Notes under the pieces: generated by a model
Databases searched by the model: none
The model's input: only the letters and a program-made list of their open reading frames with translations
Told to the model about the DNA's origin: nothing
Source of the DNA: a bacterium
GTDB taxonomy: Bacteria; Patescibacteriota; Minisyncoccia; Phycocordibacterales; UBA2163
Assembly (NCBI GenBank): GCA_018648925.1
Contig: JABGQE010000008.1
Location: forward strand, 14,721 to 22,680
Direction: 5' to 3'
Length of the DNA stretch: 7,960 bases
Shown: positions 1 to 6,611 of the stretch, piece after piece
How positions within the stretch are numbered: position 1 is the stretch's first letter
How the letters are laid out: the number at the start of each line of letters is the position of its first letter
Translations under genes and position numbers: made by a program

Positions 1-22
1 ATATATGTATATAATGGTAACA

Positions 23-44
23 CTGCTCAAAGGGGCGGTTTTTT
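23..44 (+). terminator. possible terminator of an upstream gene
   Basis: CTGCTC (23-28) can pair with GGGCGG (33-38) around a 4-nt loop, six pairs of which two are G-U, and six T residues follow directly (39-44). This is the layout of a short intrinsic terminator and would end a transcript entering from left of the window. The stem is weak. A perfect TATAAT at 10-15 lies just upstream, so the hairpin could instead attenuate a very short transcript. Confidence 0.35.
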
Positions 45-54
45 AACTAGAACT

Positions 55-84
55 TTGACAATTATACAGACCTACTTCTACTTT
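55..84 (+). promoter_or_regulatory. candidate 16S rRNA promoter P1
   Basis: A perfect -35 box TTGACA (55-60) is followed after 18 bp by TACTTT (79-84), a moderate -10 box. Transcription would start near 91, about 220 nt before the mature 16S end and upstream of the 5' processing arm at 244-268, as an rRNA promoter must. The -10 box lies inside an inverted repeat (69-107). The -35 box is convincing; the choice of -10 is less certain. Confidence 0.55.
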
Positions 85-107
85 TGGTGAGTACATAAAA
101 GTAGGTC
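69..107 (+). repeat. inverted repeat over the P1 start site
   Basis: GACCTACTT (69-77) is exactly complementary to AAGTAGGTC (99-107). A second, competing pairing exists between CTACTTTT (78-85) and AAAAGTAG (97-104), because the left arm contains the near-repeat CTACTT twice. The structure spans the predicted -10 box and start point of P1, so it could be a protein-binding operator in DNA or, if transcription starts further upstream, an RNA hairpin. Which of these is true cannot be seen. Confidence 0.5.
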
Positions 108-114
108 AACAGCC

Positions 115-140
115 GGCAAATCTCTAGAGCGAGATTTGCC
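115..140 (+). other. leader hairpin with an alternative partner
   Basis: GGCAAATCTC (115-124) pairs perfectly with GAGATTTGCC (131-140) around a 6-nt loop. The same left arm could pair, with one mismatch, with GAGATTTCCC at 171-180. This gives two mutually exclusive folds in the rRNA leader. No T tract follows either fold, so it is not a plain terminator; a role in leader folding or antitermination is inference. Confidence 0.5.
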
Positions 141-164
141 AAATGCAAGGTAAGTAAATATAGG
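136..164 (+). promoter_or_regulatory. candidate second 16S promoter P2
   Basis: TTGCCA (136-141, five of six matches to TTGACA) and TATAGG (159-164, four of six to TATAAT) are 17 bp apart, predicting a start near 171. Tandem promoters are common before rRNA genes. The -35 box overlaps the right arm of the 115-140 hairpin, so one of the two readings may be chance. Confidence 0.3.
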
Positions 165-243
165 CTTGTCGAGATTTCCCCCCGGGAACTCAGGCAGGTA
201 AAACATAAAATATACAGTGATAAAAAGAGATGAAAGAAGATTT

Positions 244-268
244 ACATATTTTTTCTTTTGTTTCGTTC
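244..268 (+). other. 5' arm of the pre-16S processing stem
   Basis: This 25-nt stretch is the reverse complement of 1949-1973, with a single position giving a G-U pair instead of a Watson-Crick pair. The two arms flank the complete 16S gene, so they would close the precursor into one long helix. In the family of bacterial rRNA operons such helices are cut by RNase III to release pre-16S. The arm lies 45 nt before the predicted mature 5' end. Confidence 0.85.
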
Positions 269-284
269 AAAAAAATTCGAGCAC

Positions 285-304
285 GATTACTTCTACAAGT
301 AATC
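285..304 (+). other. hairpin just before 16S
   Basis: GATTACTT (285-292) pairs perfectly with AAGTAATC (297-304) around the loop CTAC. It sits 9 nt before the predicted mature 16S 5' end, within the RNA enclosed by the processing stem. It may guide 5' maturation or leader folding; the function is inferred from position only. Confidence 0.6.
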
Positions 305-313
305 ACTCAAATT

Positions 314-1782
<1,469 letters not shown>

Positions 1783-1828
1783 GGAATCCGTTCATTTATA
1801 TATTATATATTTGGACTTATTGAGTCGG

Positions 1829-1857
1829 TTTTCTGGATCTCGATCGAGTTCGGAAAA
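1829..1857 (+). other. spacer hairpin after 16S
   Basis: TTTTCTG (1829-1835) pairs with CGGAAAA (1851-1857), including one U-G pair, and an inner CTC/GAG stem (1839-1841 with 1846-1848) closes the loop GATC. It lies in the spacer between the 16S 3' end and the 3' processing arm, so it would be part of the trimmed precursor RNA. Confidence 0.5.
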
Positions 1858-1887
1858 GATTATGATTGAATATCTTAAAAGCAATTT

Positions 1888-1929
1888 GACATTTAGCAAA
1901 GACTAAACGACATTTGGGAAAGACCAAAT
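1888..1929 (+). repeat. tandem 21-nt repeat forming two hairpins
   Basis: Two head-to-tail 21-nt copies (1888-1908 and 1909-1929) match at 17 of 21 positions. Each folds into a 5-bp hairpin: TTTAG with CTAAA (1892-1896, 1903-1907), and TTTGG with CCAAA (1913-1917, 1924-1928), with 6-nt loops CAAAGA and GAAAGA. Two of the four differences are the paired A-U to G-C change, which keeps the stem. They lie inside the pre-16S 3' spacer, 19 nt before the processing arm. Confidence 0.7.
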
Positions 1930-1931
1930 AG

Positions 1932-1945
1932 TCAGCTTAGGCTGA
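1932..1945 (+). other. small hairpin next to the processing arm
   Basis: TCAGC (1932-1936) pairs with GCTGA (1941-1945) around the loop TTAG, extendable by a G-U pair. It stands directly between the tandem hairpins and the 3' processing arm, making three consecutive small hairpins at the inner base of the long precursor helix. Confidence 0.5.
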
Positions 1946-1948
1946 TGA

Positions 1949-1973
1949 GAACGAAACAAAAGAAAGAATATGT
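1949..1973 (+). other. 3' arm of the pre-16S processing stem
   Basis: Partner of 244-268 in a 25-bp helix with one G-U pair. It starts about 166 nt after the mature 16S end. The tRNA gene lies outside the helix, so 16S is closed off on its own, without tRNA or 23S in the same loop. Confidence 0.85.
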
Positions 1974-1993
1974 TTTTAATATTTATTTGCAAC

Positions 1994-2029
1994 ACAAAAC
2001 ACGCGCGCCTCACGGCACGCGTGTTTTGT
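1994..2029 (+). terminator. strong hairpin ending the 16S unit
   Basis: ACAAAACACGCG (1994-2005) pairs perfectly with CGCGTGTTTTGT (2018-2029); after a C-A mismatch an inner GCC/GGC stem closes the loop TCAC. It is the most stable hairpin in the window and sits after the 3' processing arm. No clean T run follows, though the 3' arm itself contains TTTT, so it may be an intrinsic terminator or a barrier to 3' exonucleases. A separate promoter right behind it favours a terminator. Confidence 0.6.
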
Positions 2030-2057
2030 TGCTCAAACCCCATATTTTTGGTACTAT
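2029..2057 (+). promoter_or_regulatory. candidate tRNA-Ile promoter
   Basis: TTGCTC (2029-2034) and TACTAT (2052-2057) are 17 bp apart. The predicted start near 2064 is only about 3 nt before the tRNA, which suits a tRNA transcribed alone. The -35 box abuts the right arm of the preceding hairpin, so the 16S unit ends exactly where the tRNA unit begins. Confidence 0.5.
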
Positions 2058-2066
2058 CTTTCTATT

Positions 2067-2139
2067 GCGAGTGTAGCTCAGTTGGTAGAGCATTCCGCTG
2101 ATACCGGAAAGGTCCAAGGTTCAAATCCTTGCGCTCGCA
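2067..2139 (+). tRNA. tRNA-Ile (anticodon GAU)
   Basis: A complete cloverleaf of 73 nt. The acceptor stem is GCGAGTG with CGCTCGC (one U-G pair), the D arm lies between GCTC and GAGC, the anticodon stem is TTCCG/CGGAA with loop CTGATAC giving anticodon GAT, and the T arm is CAAGG/CCTTG with loop TTCAAAT. The discriminator base is A2139. CCA is not encoded, since CAA follows, so it must be added by a nucleotidyltransferase. tRNA-Ile(GAU) is a usual resident of 16S-23S spacers; here no 23S follows, which looks like a relic of such an operon. Confidence 0.95.
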
Positions 2140-2146
2140 CAAGATT

Positions 2147-2155
2147 TGTTATAAT
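2147..2155 (+). promoter_or_regulatory. extended -10 promoter, leaderless start
   Basis: TGTTATAAT is a perfect extended -10 (TGnTATAAT). Six bases separate it from the ATG at 2162, so transcription is predicted to begin at or within a base or so of the start codon. A -35 box at the proper distance would fall inside the tRNA 3' end; TTGCGC (2129-2134) is 15 bp away, and an extended -10 does not need a good -35. This strongly suggests a leaderless mRNA. Confidence 0.7.
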
Positions 2156-2161
2156 AAACTT

Positions 2162-2503
2162 ATGACACTTATATACATAGCAATAGCATTTATTCTCGGA
2201 CTAATGTTCGGCAGATATTCACTTAGAGGCCTTGCCTCTAAGTCGGGAGGTAGATCATCTGAAGTCATGAACGAACTCCGCGAAGAGGCACACGAAACCA
2301 TAGAGAAAAGGACAAACAAACGTAAAGCACGGGTTCTTGCGCTCGCGCAAAAGCAGGGGAGAATAACTAATAATGACGTAGAAGATATGTTTTGTATATC
2401 AAACAATACTGCACGTAATTATCTTGATCAGCTTGAGCATGAAGGTAAGCTCAAACAAGTAGGCACAACAGGTAGAGGAGTTTACTATACGCCGATACGA
2501 TAA
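2162..2503 (+). CDS. membrane-anchored winged-helix DNA-binding protein
   Basis: A protein of 113 residues. Residues 3-17 form a hydrophobic segment ending in GRYS, a likely N-terminal membrane anchor. A charged linker (about 35-55) is rich in E, R and K. Residues 55-112 look like a DeoR/MarR-type winged helix: ARVLALAQKQGRITNNDVED, then the recognition helix NNTARNYLDQLEHEGKL, then a wing ending GRGVYYTPIR. It is therefore probably a transcription regulator tethered to the membrane; the target is unknown. An in-frame ATG at 2129 would add 11 residues but lies inside the tRNA, and the -10 box points to 2162. No Shine-Dalgarno site is present. It stands between the tRNA and murD, and the palindrome over the murD promoter could be its operator, which is speculation. 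Fold confidence is good, function low. Confidence 0.85.
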   Translation: MTLIYIAIAFILGLMFGRYSLRGLASKSGGRSSEVMNELREEAHETIEKRTNKRKARVLALAQKQGRITNNDVEDMFCISNNTARNYLDQLEHEGKLKQVGTTGRGVYYTPIR

Positions 2504-2508
2504 AAACC

Positions 2509-2547
2509 ACTAAATACCTCATTTCTTCAAGAAATGAGGTATTTAGT
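2509..2547 (+). terminator. 17-bp perfect hairpin between HTH gene and murD
   Basis: Positions 2509-2525 pair perfectly with 2531-2547 around the loop TTCAA. It begins 6 nt after the stop of the winged-helix gene and runs into the murD -10 box. It could end the upstream transcript, although TATATACTT rather than a T run follows. An A run (2502-2506) on its left gives a T tract on the other strand, so it might also stop antisense transcripts. Alternatively it is a DNA operator for murD, because it covers the -35 region. Confidence 0.6.
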
Positions 2548-2548
2548 A

Positions 2549-2554
2549 TATACT
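2549..2554 (+). promoter_or_regulatory. murD -10 box, leaderless start
   Basis: TATACT ends 8 nt before the murD ATG (2563), so the transcript is predicted to begin at or just before the start codon. The hexamer 17 bp upstream, TTCAAG (2526-2531), is a poor -35 and lies in the loop of the palindrome 2509-2547, which suggests regulated or activator-dependent use. Confidence 0.5.
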
Positions 2555-2562
2555 TCCACAAT

Positions 2563-3852
2563 ATGACCAACTATTTTAAAGACAAAAAAATAACAGTTAT
2601 GGGACTAGGGCTTTTGGGCCGTGGTGTAGGTGACGTGGAGTTCTTAGCTCAAAACGGCGCTGATTTAATAGTGACTGACCTAAAGACTAAAAAGCAGTTA
2701 CAGGTATCACTTGATAGATTAAAAAAATTCAAAAAGATTAAATATGTTCTCGGCAAGCATAGATTAGAAGATTTTAAAGACAGAGATATGATTCTGAAGT
2801 CTGCAGGTGTACCACTTGATTCTATTTATATAAAAGAAGCAAAGAAAAACAAAATACCTGTTGAGATGAGTGCCTCACTTGTCGCCAAACTTTCAGATGC
2901 AAAAATCATAGGCATCACAGGAACAAGAGGTAAATCTACTGTAACGCAGATGATTTACGAAATACTAAAAGCTTCTAAGAAGAAAGTTTTCCTCGGGGGC
3001 AATGTTCGTGGTATTGCTACGCTACCGCTTTTAGAGAGTACAAAAAAAGGGGACTATATAGTAATGGAGTTAGATTCATGGCAGTTGCAGGGGTTTGGTG
3101 AGGGTAATATCAGCCCGCATATTGCAGTGTTTACAAACCTTATGCGCGATCATATGAATTACTATAAAGGTAGTATGGCAAAGTATTTTACAGACAAAGC
3201 TAATATTTATAAATATCAGAAAAAAGGAGACTACTTAATAGCAGGGAAAGAGATAGCTAGAAAAATAAAGGACAGTCCTTTATTAAAACCTAAAAAGCTT
3301 CCTGAAAGCTGGAAGCTTAAAGTGGCAGGGGAGCACAATAGAGAAAACGCATCGCTTGCAAGAGAGGTTGCAAGTAAAGCTGGAGTATCAGAAAAGATAA
3401 TCAAAAAAACACTAGAGAATTTCAAAAGCGTAGAAGGGCGACTTGAGTATATGAAAGCAGTCCGTGGTGTAAAAATCTACAATGACAACAATGCCACAAC
3501 TCCAGATGCTACTATTATGGCGTTACGTGCTTTGGGGGACACAAGCAAAAATATTGTTCTCATAATGGGTGGTGCAGATAAGAATCTTGATATGAAACCA
3601 CTACTAAAAGAAATAGAGAAATATTGTAAATCAGTTGTATTACTTTCAGGGACTGGAACAGATAAATTGAAAAATTTAAAATTTGAATATAAAAAAGCTA
3701 ATAATCTAAAAGATGGAATTATGCAAGCTTTAAAAGACTCAAAGCAAGGTGACATAGTACTATTCAGTCCAGCTTTTGCATCATTTGGTCTATTTGAGAA
3801 TGAATATGATAGAAATGACCAGTTTATAGAGCTTGTCAAAAAATTGAAATAA
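2563..3852 (+). CDS. murD: UDP-N-acetylmuramoylalanine--D-glutamate ligase
   Basis: Cytoplasmic ATP-dependent ligase that adds D-glutamate to UDP-MurNAc-L-alanine, the second amino-acid step of peptidoglycan precursor synthesis. The 429 residues show the Mur ligase layout: an N-terminal UDP-binding domain with GLGLLGRG (14-21); a central ATPase domain with the P-loop GITGTRGKST (117-126, Lys124), the MurD signature ELDSWQL (169-175) and TNLMRDHMNYY (191-201); Lys212 probably matches the carbamylated lysine; and a C-terminal domain with GEHNREN (256-262), NDNNATTPDA (307-316), MGGADK (335-340) and SPAFASF (402-408). The pattern ELDSWQL and NDNNAT instead of ELSSFQL and NDSKAT are small departures from the usual MurD. 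It is slightly shorter than common MurD proteins. It opens the envelope gene string, with no Shine-Dalgarno site, and murC follows after 2 nt. Confidence 0.95.
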   Translation: MTNYFKDKKITVMGLGLLGRGVGDVEFLAQNGADLIVTDLKTKKQLQVSLDRLKKFKKIKYVLGKHRLEDFKDRDMILKSAGVPLDSIYIKEAKKNKIPVEMSASLVAKLSDAKIIGITGTRGKSTVTQMIYEILKASKKKVFLGGNVRGIATLPLLESTKKGDYIVMELDSWQLQGFGEGNISPHIAVFTNLMRDHMNYYKGSMAKYFTDKANIYKYQKKGDYLIAGKEIARKIKDSPLLKPKKLPESWKLKVAGEHNRENASLAREVASKAGVSEKIIKKTLENFKSVEGRLEYMKAVRGVKIYNDNNATTPDATIMALRALGDTSKNIVLIMGGADKNLDMKPLLKEIEKYCKSVVLLSGTGTDKLKNLKFEYKKANNLKDGIMQALKDSKQGDIVLFSPAFASFGLFENEYDRNDQFIELVKKLK

Positions 3853-3854
3853 TT

Positions 3855-5153
3855 ATGAATATAGATAAAATTAAAAAAGTTCACTTTATCGGTATTGGCG
3901 GTATTGGTGTGTCTGCTATTGCGCGGATGTTTCTAGCAAGAGGTGTGGAAGTGAGTGGGTCTGATACAGAAGAGTCAGAGATCACAAAAGAGCTTACAGA
4001 TATGGGCGCTCAAATTTCTTATGGACATAGAGCAGAGAACCTCGCTGATAATACTGATCTAGTTGTTTACACTATTGCTATTGATAAAGATAATCCAGAA
4101 TTTCTGAAGGCAAAAGAGCTTGGCATTGAGGCACGAACATATTCACAGATGCTAGGAATTATTTCCGAAGGGTATTACACCGTTGCTGTGTCGGGTACTC
4201 ATGGCAAGACAACTACGACAGCAATGTTTGCAAAAGTTGCAGTTAGTGGCGACCTTGATCCGACTGTAATAGTGGGAAGTCTACTTAAAGATTCTGGAAG
4301 TAATCTAGTAATAGGGGGTAGTGATTTATTTATAGTAGAAGCGTGCGAGTATAAGAGGTCATTTTTAGATCTAAAACCTAATATATTAGTAATTACAAAT
4401 ATAGAAGAAGATCACCTAGATTATTATAAAGACCTTGCTGATATTCAAAGTGCGTTTAGAGAATTGGTTGATAAAATGGGCGAGAGTGATTTTGTCGTTT
4501 GTAATCTAAATGATGAGAAAGTAAAGCCTGTAATTGAAAATACAAAATGCAAAATTATAGACTATGCAAAAGTAGAAGACATTAAAGATTTAAAAGTTAC
4601 AGGGGAGTACAATCAGCAAAATGCAAAAGCAGCATTTGCTGTCGCAGAAATTTTAAAAGTTGAAAATGAAAAAATAATTTCTGCTCTTATAGGGTTTGAA
4701 GGTGTTTGGAGAAGGTTTGAATATAAAGGAAAGACAGAAAGTGGGGCAGAAGTATACGACGACTACGCGCATCATCCTACAGAAATCCAAGCGGTGCTAA
4801 AAGCTGCGCGCGCAAAATTCCCAGACCAAAAAATAATCACAGTATTTCAGCCACATCTCTATAGCAGGACAAAATTGCTTTTTGGTGACATCTCAGAAAG
4901 TTTTGTAGATACAGATCAAGTTCTTGTAACTCCTATTTATGCTGCGCGAGAAGAAAATGACTCAAGTATAAATAGTGAGATACTTGCAGATGAGATAAAT
5001 AAAAACGGCTCAAGTGCGCAGGCTTTTAAGGATTTTGACGAAATAAAACAGTATTTGAAGGATAATACACAAAAAGATGATATTATATTAACAATGGGCG
5101 CAGGAGACGTATTTAAAATAGGGGAGGACTTAATCAATAATAAAAATGAGTAG
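3855..5153 (+). CDS. murC: UDP-N-acetylmuramate--L-alanine ligase
   Basis: Cytoplasmic ATP-dependent ligase that joins L-alanine to UDP-MurNAc, the step before MurD. The 432 residues hold the N-terminal nucleotide-binding motif FIGIGGIGVS (11-20), P-loop GTHGKTTTT (114-122, Lys118), EACEYKRSF (162-170), TNIEEDHLDYY (181-191), YDDYAHHPTEI (301-311), FQPHLYSRT (331-339) and TMGAGDV (413-419). GTHGKTTTT and DDYAHHPTE are diagnostic for MurC over other Mur ligases. At 432 residues it is shorter than E. coli MurC (491). The ATG lies 2 nt after the murD stop, so the two are co-transcribed and probably coupled in translation. No purine-rich ribosome site precedes it; GAAATAAT (3846-3853) is complementary to the altered 16S tail but sits against the ATG, which may be chance. 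Confidence 0.96.
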   Translation: MNIDKIKKVHFIGIGGIGVSAIARMFLARGVEVSGSDTEESEITKELTDMGAQISYGHRAENLADNTDLVVYTIAIDKDNPEFLKAKELGIEARTYSQMLGIISEGYYTVAVSGTHGKTTTTAMFAKVAVSGDLDPTVIVGSLLKDSGSNLVIGGSDLFIVEACEYKRSFLDLKPNILVITNIEEDHLDYYKDLADIQSAFRELVDKMGESDFVVCNLNDEKVKPVIENTKCKIIDYAKVEDIKDLKVTGEYNQQNAKAAFAVAEILKVENEKIISALIGFEGVWRRFEYKGKTESGAEVYDDYAHHPTEIQAVLKAARAKFPDQKIITVFQPHLYSRTKLLFGDISESFVDTDQVLVTPIYAAREENDSSINSEILADEINKNGSSAQAFKDFDEIKQYLKDNTQKDDIILTMGAGDVFKIGEDLINNKNE

Positions 5154-5391
5154 ATATAGCATAATAATCACAATAGCAGTTTGGGTAATAATACTTCCGT
5201 TCCTGGGTTTTCCTAGTTTTTGGGAGACACTCTTCTTAGTATTGTCAGGTTTTGGAATCATATTTTATACATTTATGTTGAAAAGTGAATCTGCGAATGG
5301 TTCGTCATGGAGTTTTAGTAAAGATAACGACGTATACGTAGAAAACGGAATAGATCACAACAATGAAAAAAAGATTCAAAAGCAAAAATAA
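5146..5391 (+). CDS. small two-helix membrane protein
   Basis: A protein of 81 residues that I do not recognise. Two hydrophobic segments, about 5-21 and 27-45, are separated by a short turn with P and W residues (FPSFWE), so it is probably a hairpin in the membrane. The tail from 46 is hydrophilic and ends KKIQKQK. The ATG overlaps the last 8 nt of murC and the end overlaps the next gene by 29 nt, which indicates translational coupling in an envelope operon. The overlap and clear transmembrane pattern support a real gene. A GGGGAGG at 5121-5127 is 18 nt from the ATG, too far for a ribosome site. A role with the neighbouring glycosidase-like membrane protein is inferred from position only. 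Confidence 0.75.
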   Translation: MSRYSIIITIAVWVIILPFLGFPSFWETLFLVLSGFGIIFYTFMLKSESANGSSWSFSKDNDVYVENGIDHNNEKKIQKQK

Positions 5392-6610
5392 AATAAATAG
5401 AACCGGTTTGATAATTTCCGGTCTACTTGCAGCCGGATTTTTTTCTGTCTTATATTTTGGTATTCCTACAATCATCCCGACGACATATAACGGTTTAGGA
5501 TTAGCGTCTGATTTTAAGAGTCAAAACAATATAGCTACAAGCTCTTCAAATGTAGGAGAGAATCAAATCCGCCAGCTGGCGGAGAAAAAGTTTGTAGCAA
5601 CACATGTTAAAACCCCAAAAGCTGTGAAGGCAATCTATATGACGAGTTGGGTGGCAGGCACACCGTCCTTTAGAGAGAAGCTTGTAAAGATTGCCGATGA
5701 GACAGAAATCAATTCTATAATAATAGACATTAAAGACTATACAGGGCGCATAGCATTTAAGGTAGACGACGAGAGTTTGCAAGAGGTTGGTTCCGTTGAA
5801 AATCGCATTTCTGATATTCGTGAGTTTATCGCACGGCTTCATGAGAAAGGCATTTATGTCATGGGACGTATATCAGTCTTTCAAGATCCGTATTATGTAT
5901 CCAAGTATCCAGAGTTTGCTGTAAGGCGCGAAAGCGACGATGGTATATGGGAAGACTATAAAGGTATCTCTTGGCTCGATGCGGGCTCTAAAGAAGTTTG
6001 GGATTATACCGTAGCGATAGCAAAAGAATCATACAATACTGGTTTTGATGAACTTAACTTTGATTACATAAGATTTCCGTCAGATGGTAATATGTACGAT
6101 ATAAAATATCCGTTTAGTGAGGAGAAGGTTATGGCTGACCCTAATTATGGTAAAGCAGAAGTGATGCGCAGTTTTTTCAAATATCTTCATGAAGAAATGA
6201 AAGATACAGATGCTGTACTTTCAGCTGATATGTTTGGAATGGTGACAACCAATCCAGACGACTTAAACATAGGGCAAGTACTTGAGTATGCAGAGCCGTA
6301 TTTTGACTACATAGCACCGATGACATATCCGTCGCATTATCCAAAAGGGTTTAATGGTTATCCTAATCCAAATAAAGAAGTATATGGTGTTATAAAATAT
6401 TCTATGGATCAAGCAGTGAGACGTATGAATGAAGCAAGTACGACACCTTTAAAAATCCGTCCTTGGTTACAAGACTTTGACTACGGTGGCAACTACGACA
6501 TCGCAGAAGTCCGCGCGCAGATTCAAGCAGTCTATGACTCAGGTCTTACTTCGTGGATGCTTTGGGATCCTTCAAACAGATATACTGTTGACGCGTTACT
6601 AAAAGAATAA
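5363..6610 (+). CDS. membrane-anchored putative glycoside hydrolase (DUF4015-like)
   Basis: A protein of 415 residues. The N-terminus is basic (KKRFKSKNK) and is followed by one hydrophobic helix (14-36), so it is probably anchored in the membrane with the bulk outside. A Ser/Thr/Asn-rich linker (about 50-70) leads to a TIM-barrel-like domain starting VKAIYMTSW (88-96). I recognise the pattern of the putative glycosyl hydrolase family DUF4015: IDIKDYTG (121-128), FDELNFDYIRFPSDG (228-242), ADMFGMV (288-294), APMTYPSHY (318-326), RPWLQDFDYGG (366-376) and WMLWDPSNRY (398-407). Conserved Asp and Glu in the LNFDYIRFP strand are likely catalytic by analogy with alpha-amylase-like barrels. The substrate is unknown; following murC, a wall or surface polysaccharide is a reasonable guess. 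No Shine-Dalgarno site is seen. The family assignment is from memory, not a search. Confidence 0.88.
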   Translation: MKKRFKSKNKINRTGLIISGLLAAGFFSVLYFGIPTIIPTTYNGLGLASDFKSQNNIATSSSNVGENQIRQLAEKKFVATHVKTPKAVKAIYMTSWVAGTPSFREKLVKIADETEINSIIIDIKDYTGRIAFKVDDESLQEVGSVENRISDIREFIARLHEKGIYVMGRISVFQDPYYVSKYPEFAVRRESDDGIWEDYKGISWLDAGSKEVWDYTVAIAKESYNTGFDELNFDYIRFPSDGNMYDIKYPFSEEKVMADPNYGKAEVMRSFFKYLHEEMKDTDAVLSADMFGMVTTNPDDLNIGQVLEYAEPYFDYIAPMTYPSHYPKGFNGYPNPNKEVYGVIKYSMDQAVRRMNEASTTPLKIRPWLQDFDYGGNYDIAEVRAQIQAVYDSGLTSWMLWDPSNRYTVDALLKE

Positions 6611-6611
6611 A

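Noticed and set aside
1886..1891. TTGACA in the 16S-tRNA spacer
   Set aside because: No -10-like box lies 16-18 bp downstream; it belongs to the tandem hairpin repeat.
2129..2161. Earlier in-frame ATG for the winged-helix gene
   Set aside because: It begins within the tRNA 3' end, places charged residues before the membrane anchor, and would precede the extended -10 promoter.
5121..5127. GGGGAGG, a textbook Shine-Dalgarno sequence before the ATG at 5146
   Set aside because: It lies inside murC and its GGAGG ends 18 nt before the ATG, too far; the 16S tail here also lacks the CCUCC needed to pair with it.
3231..5137. Several minus-strand open frames over murD and murC
   Set aside because: They overlap strongly supported ligase genes and show no family features of their own.
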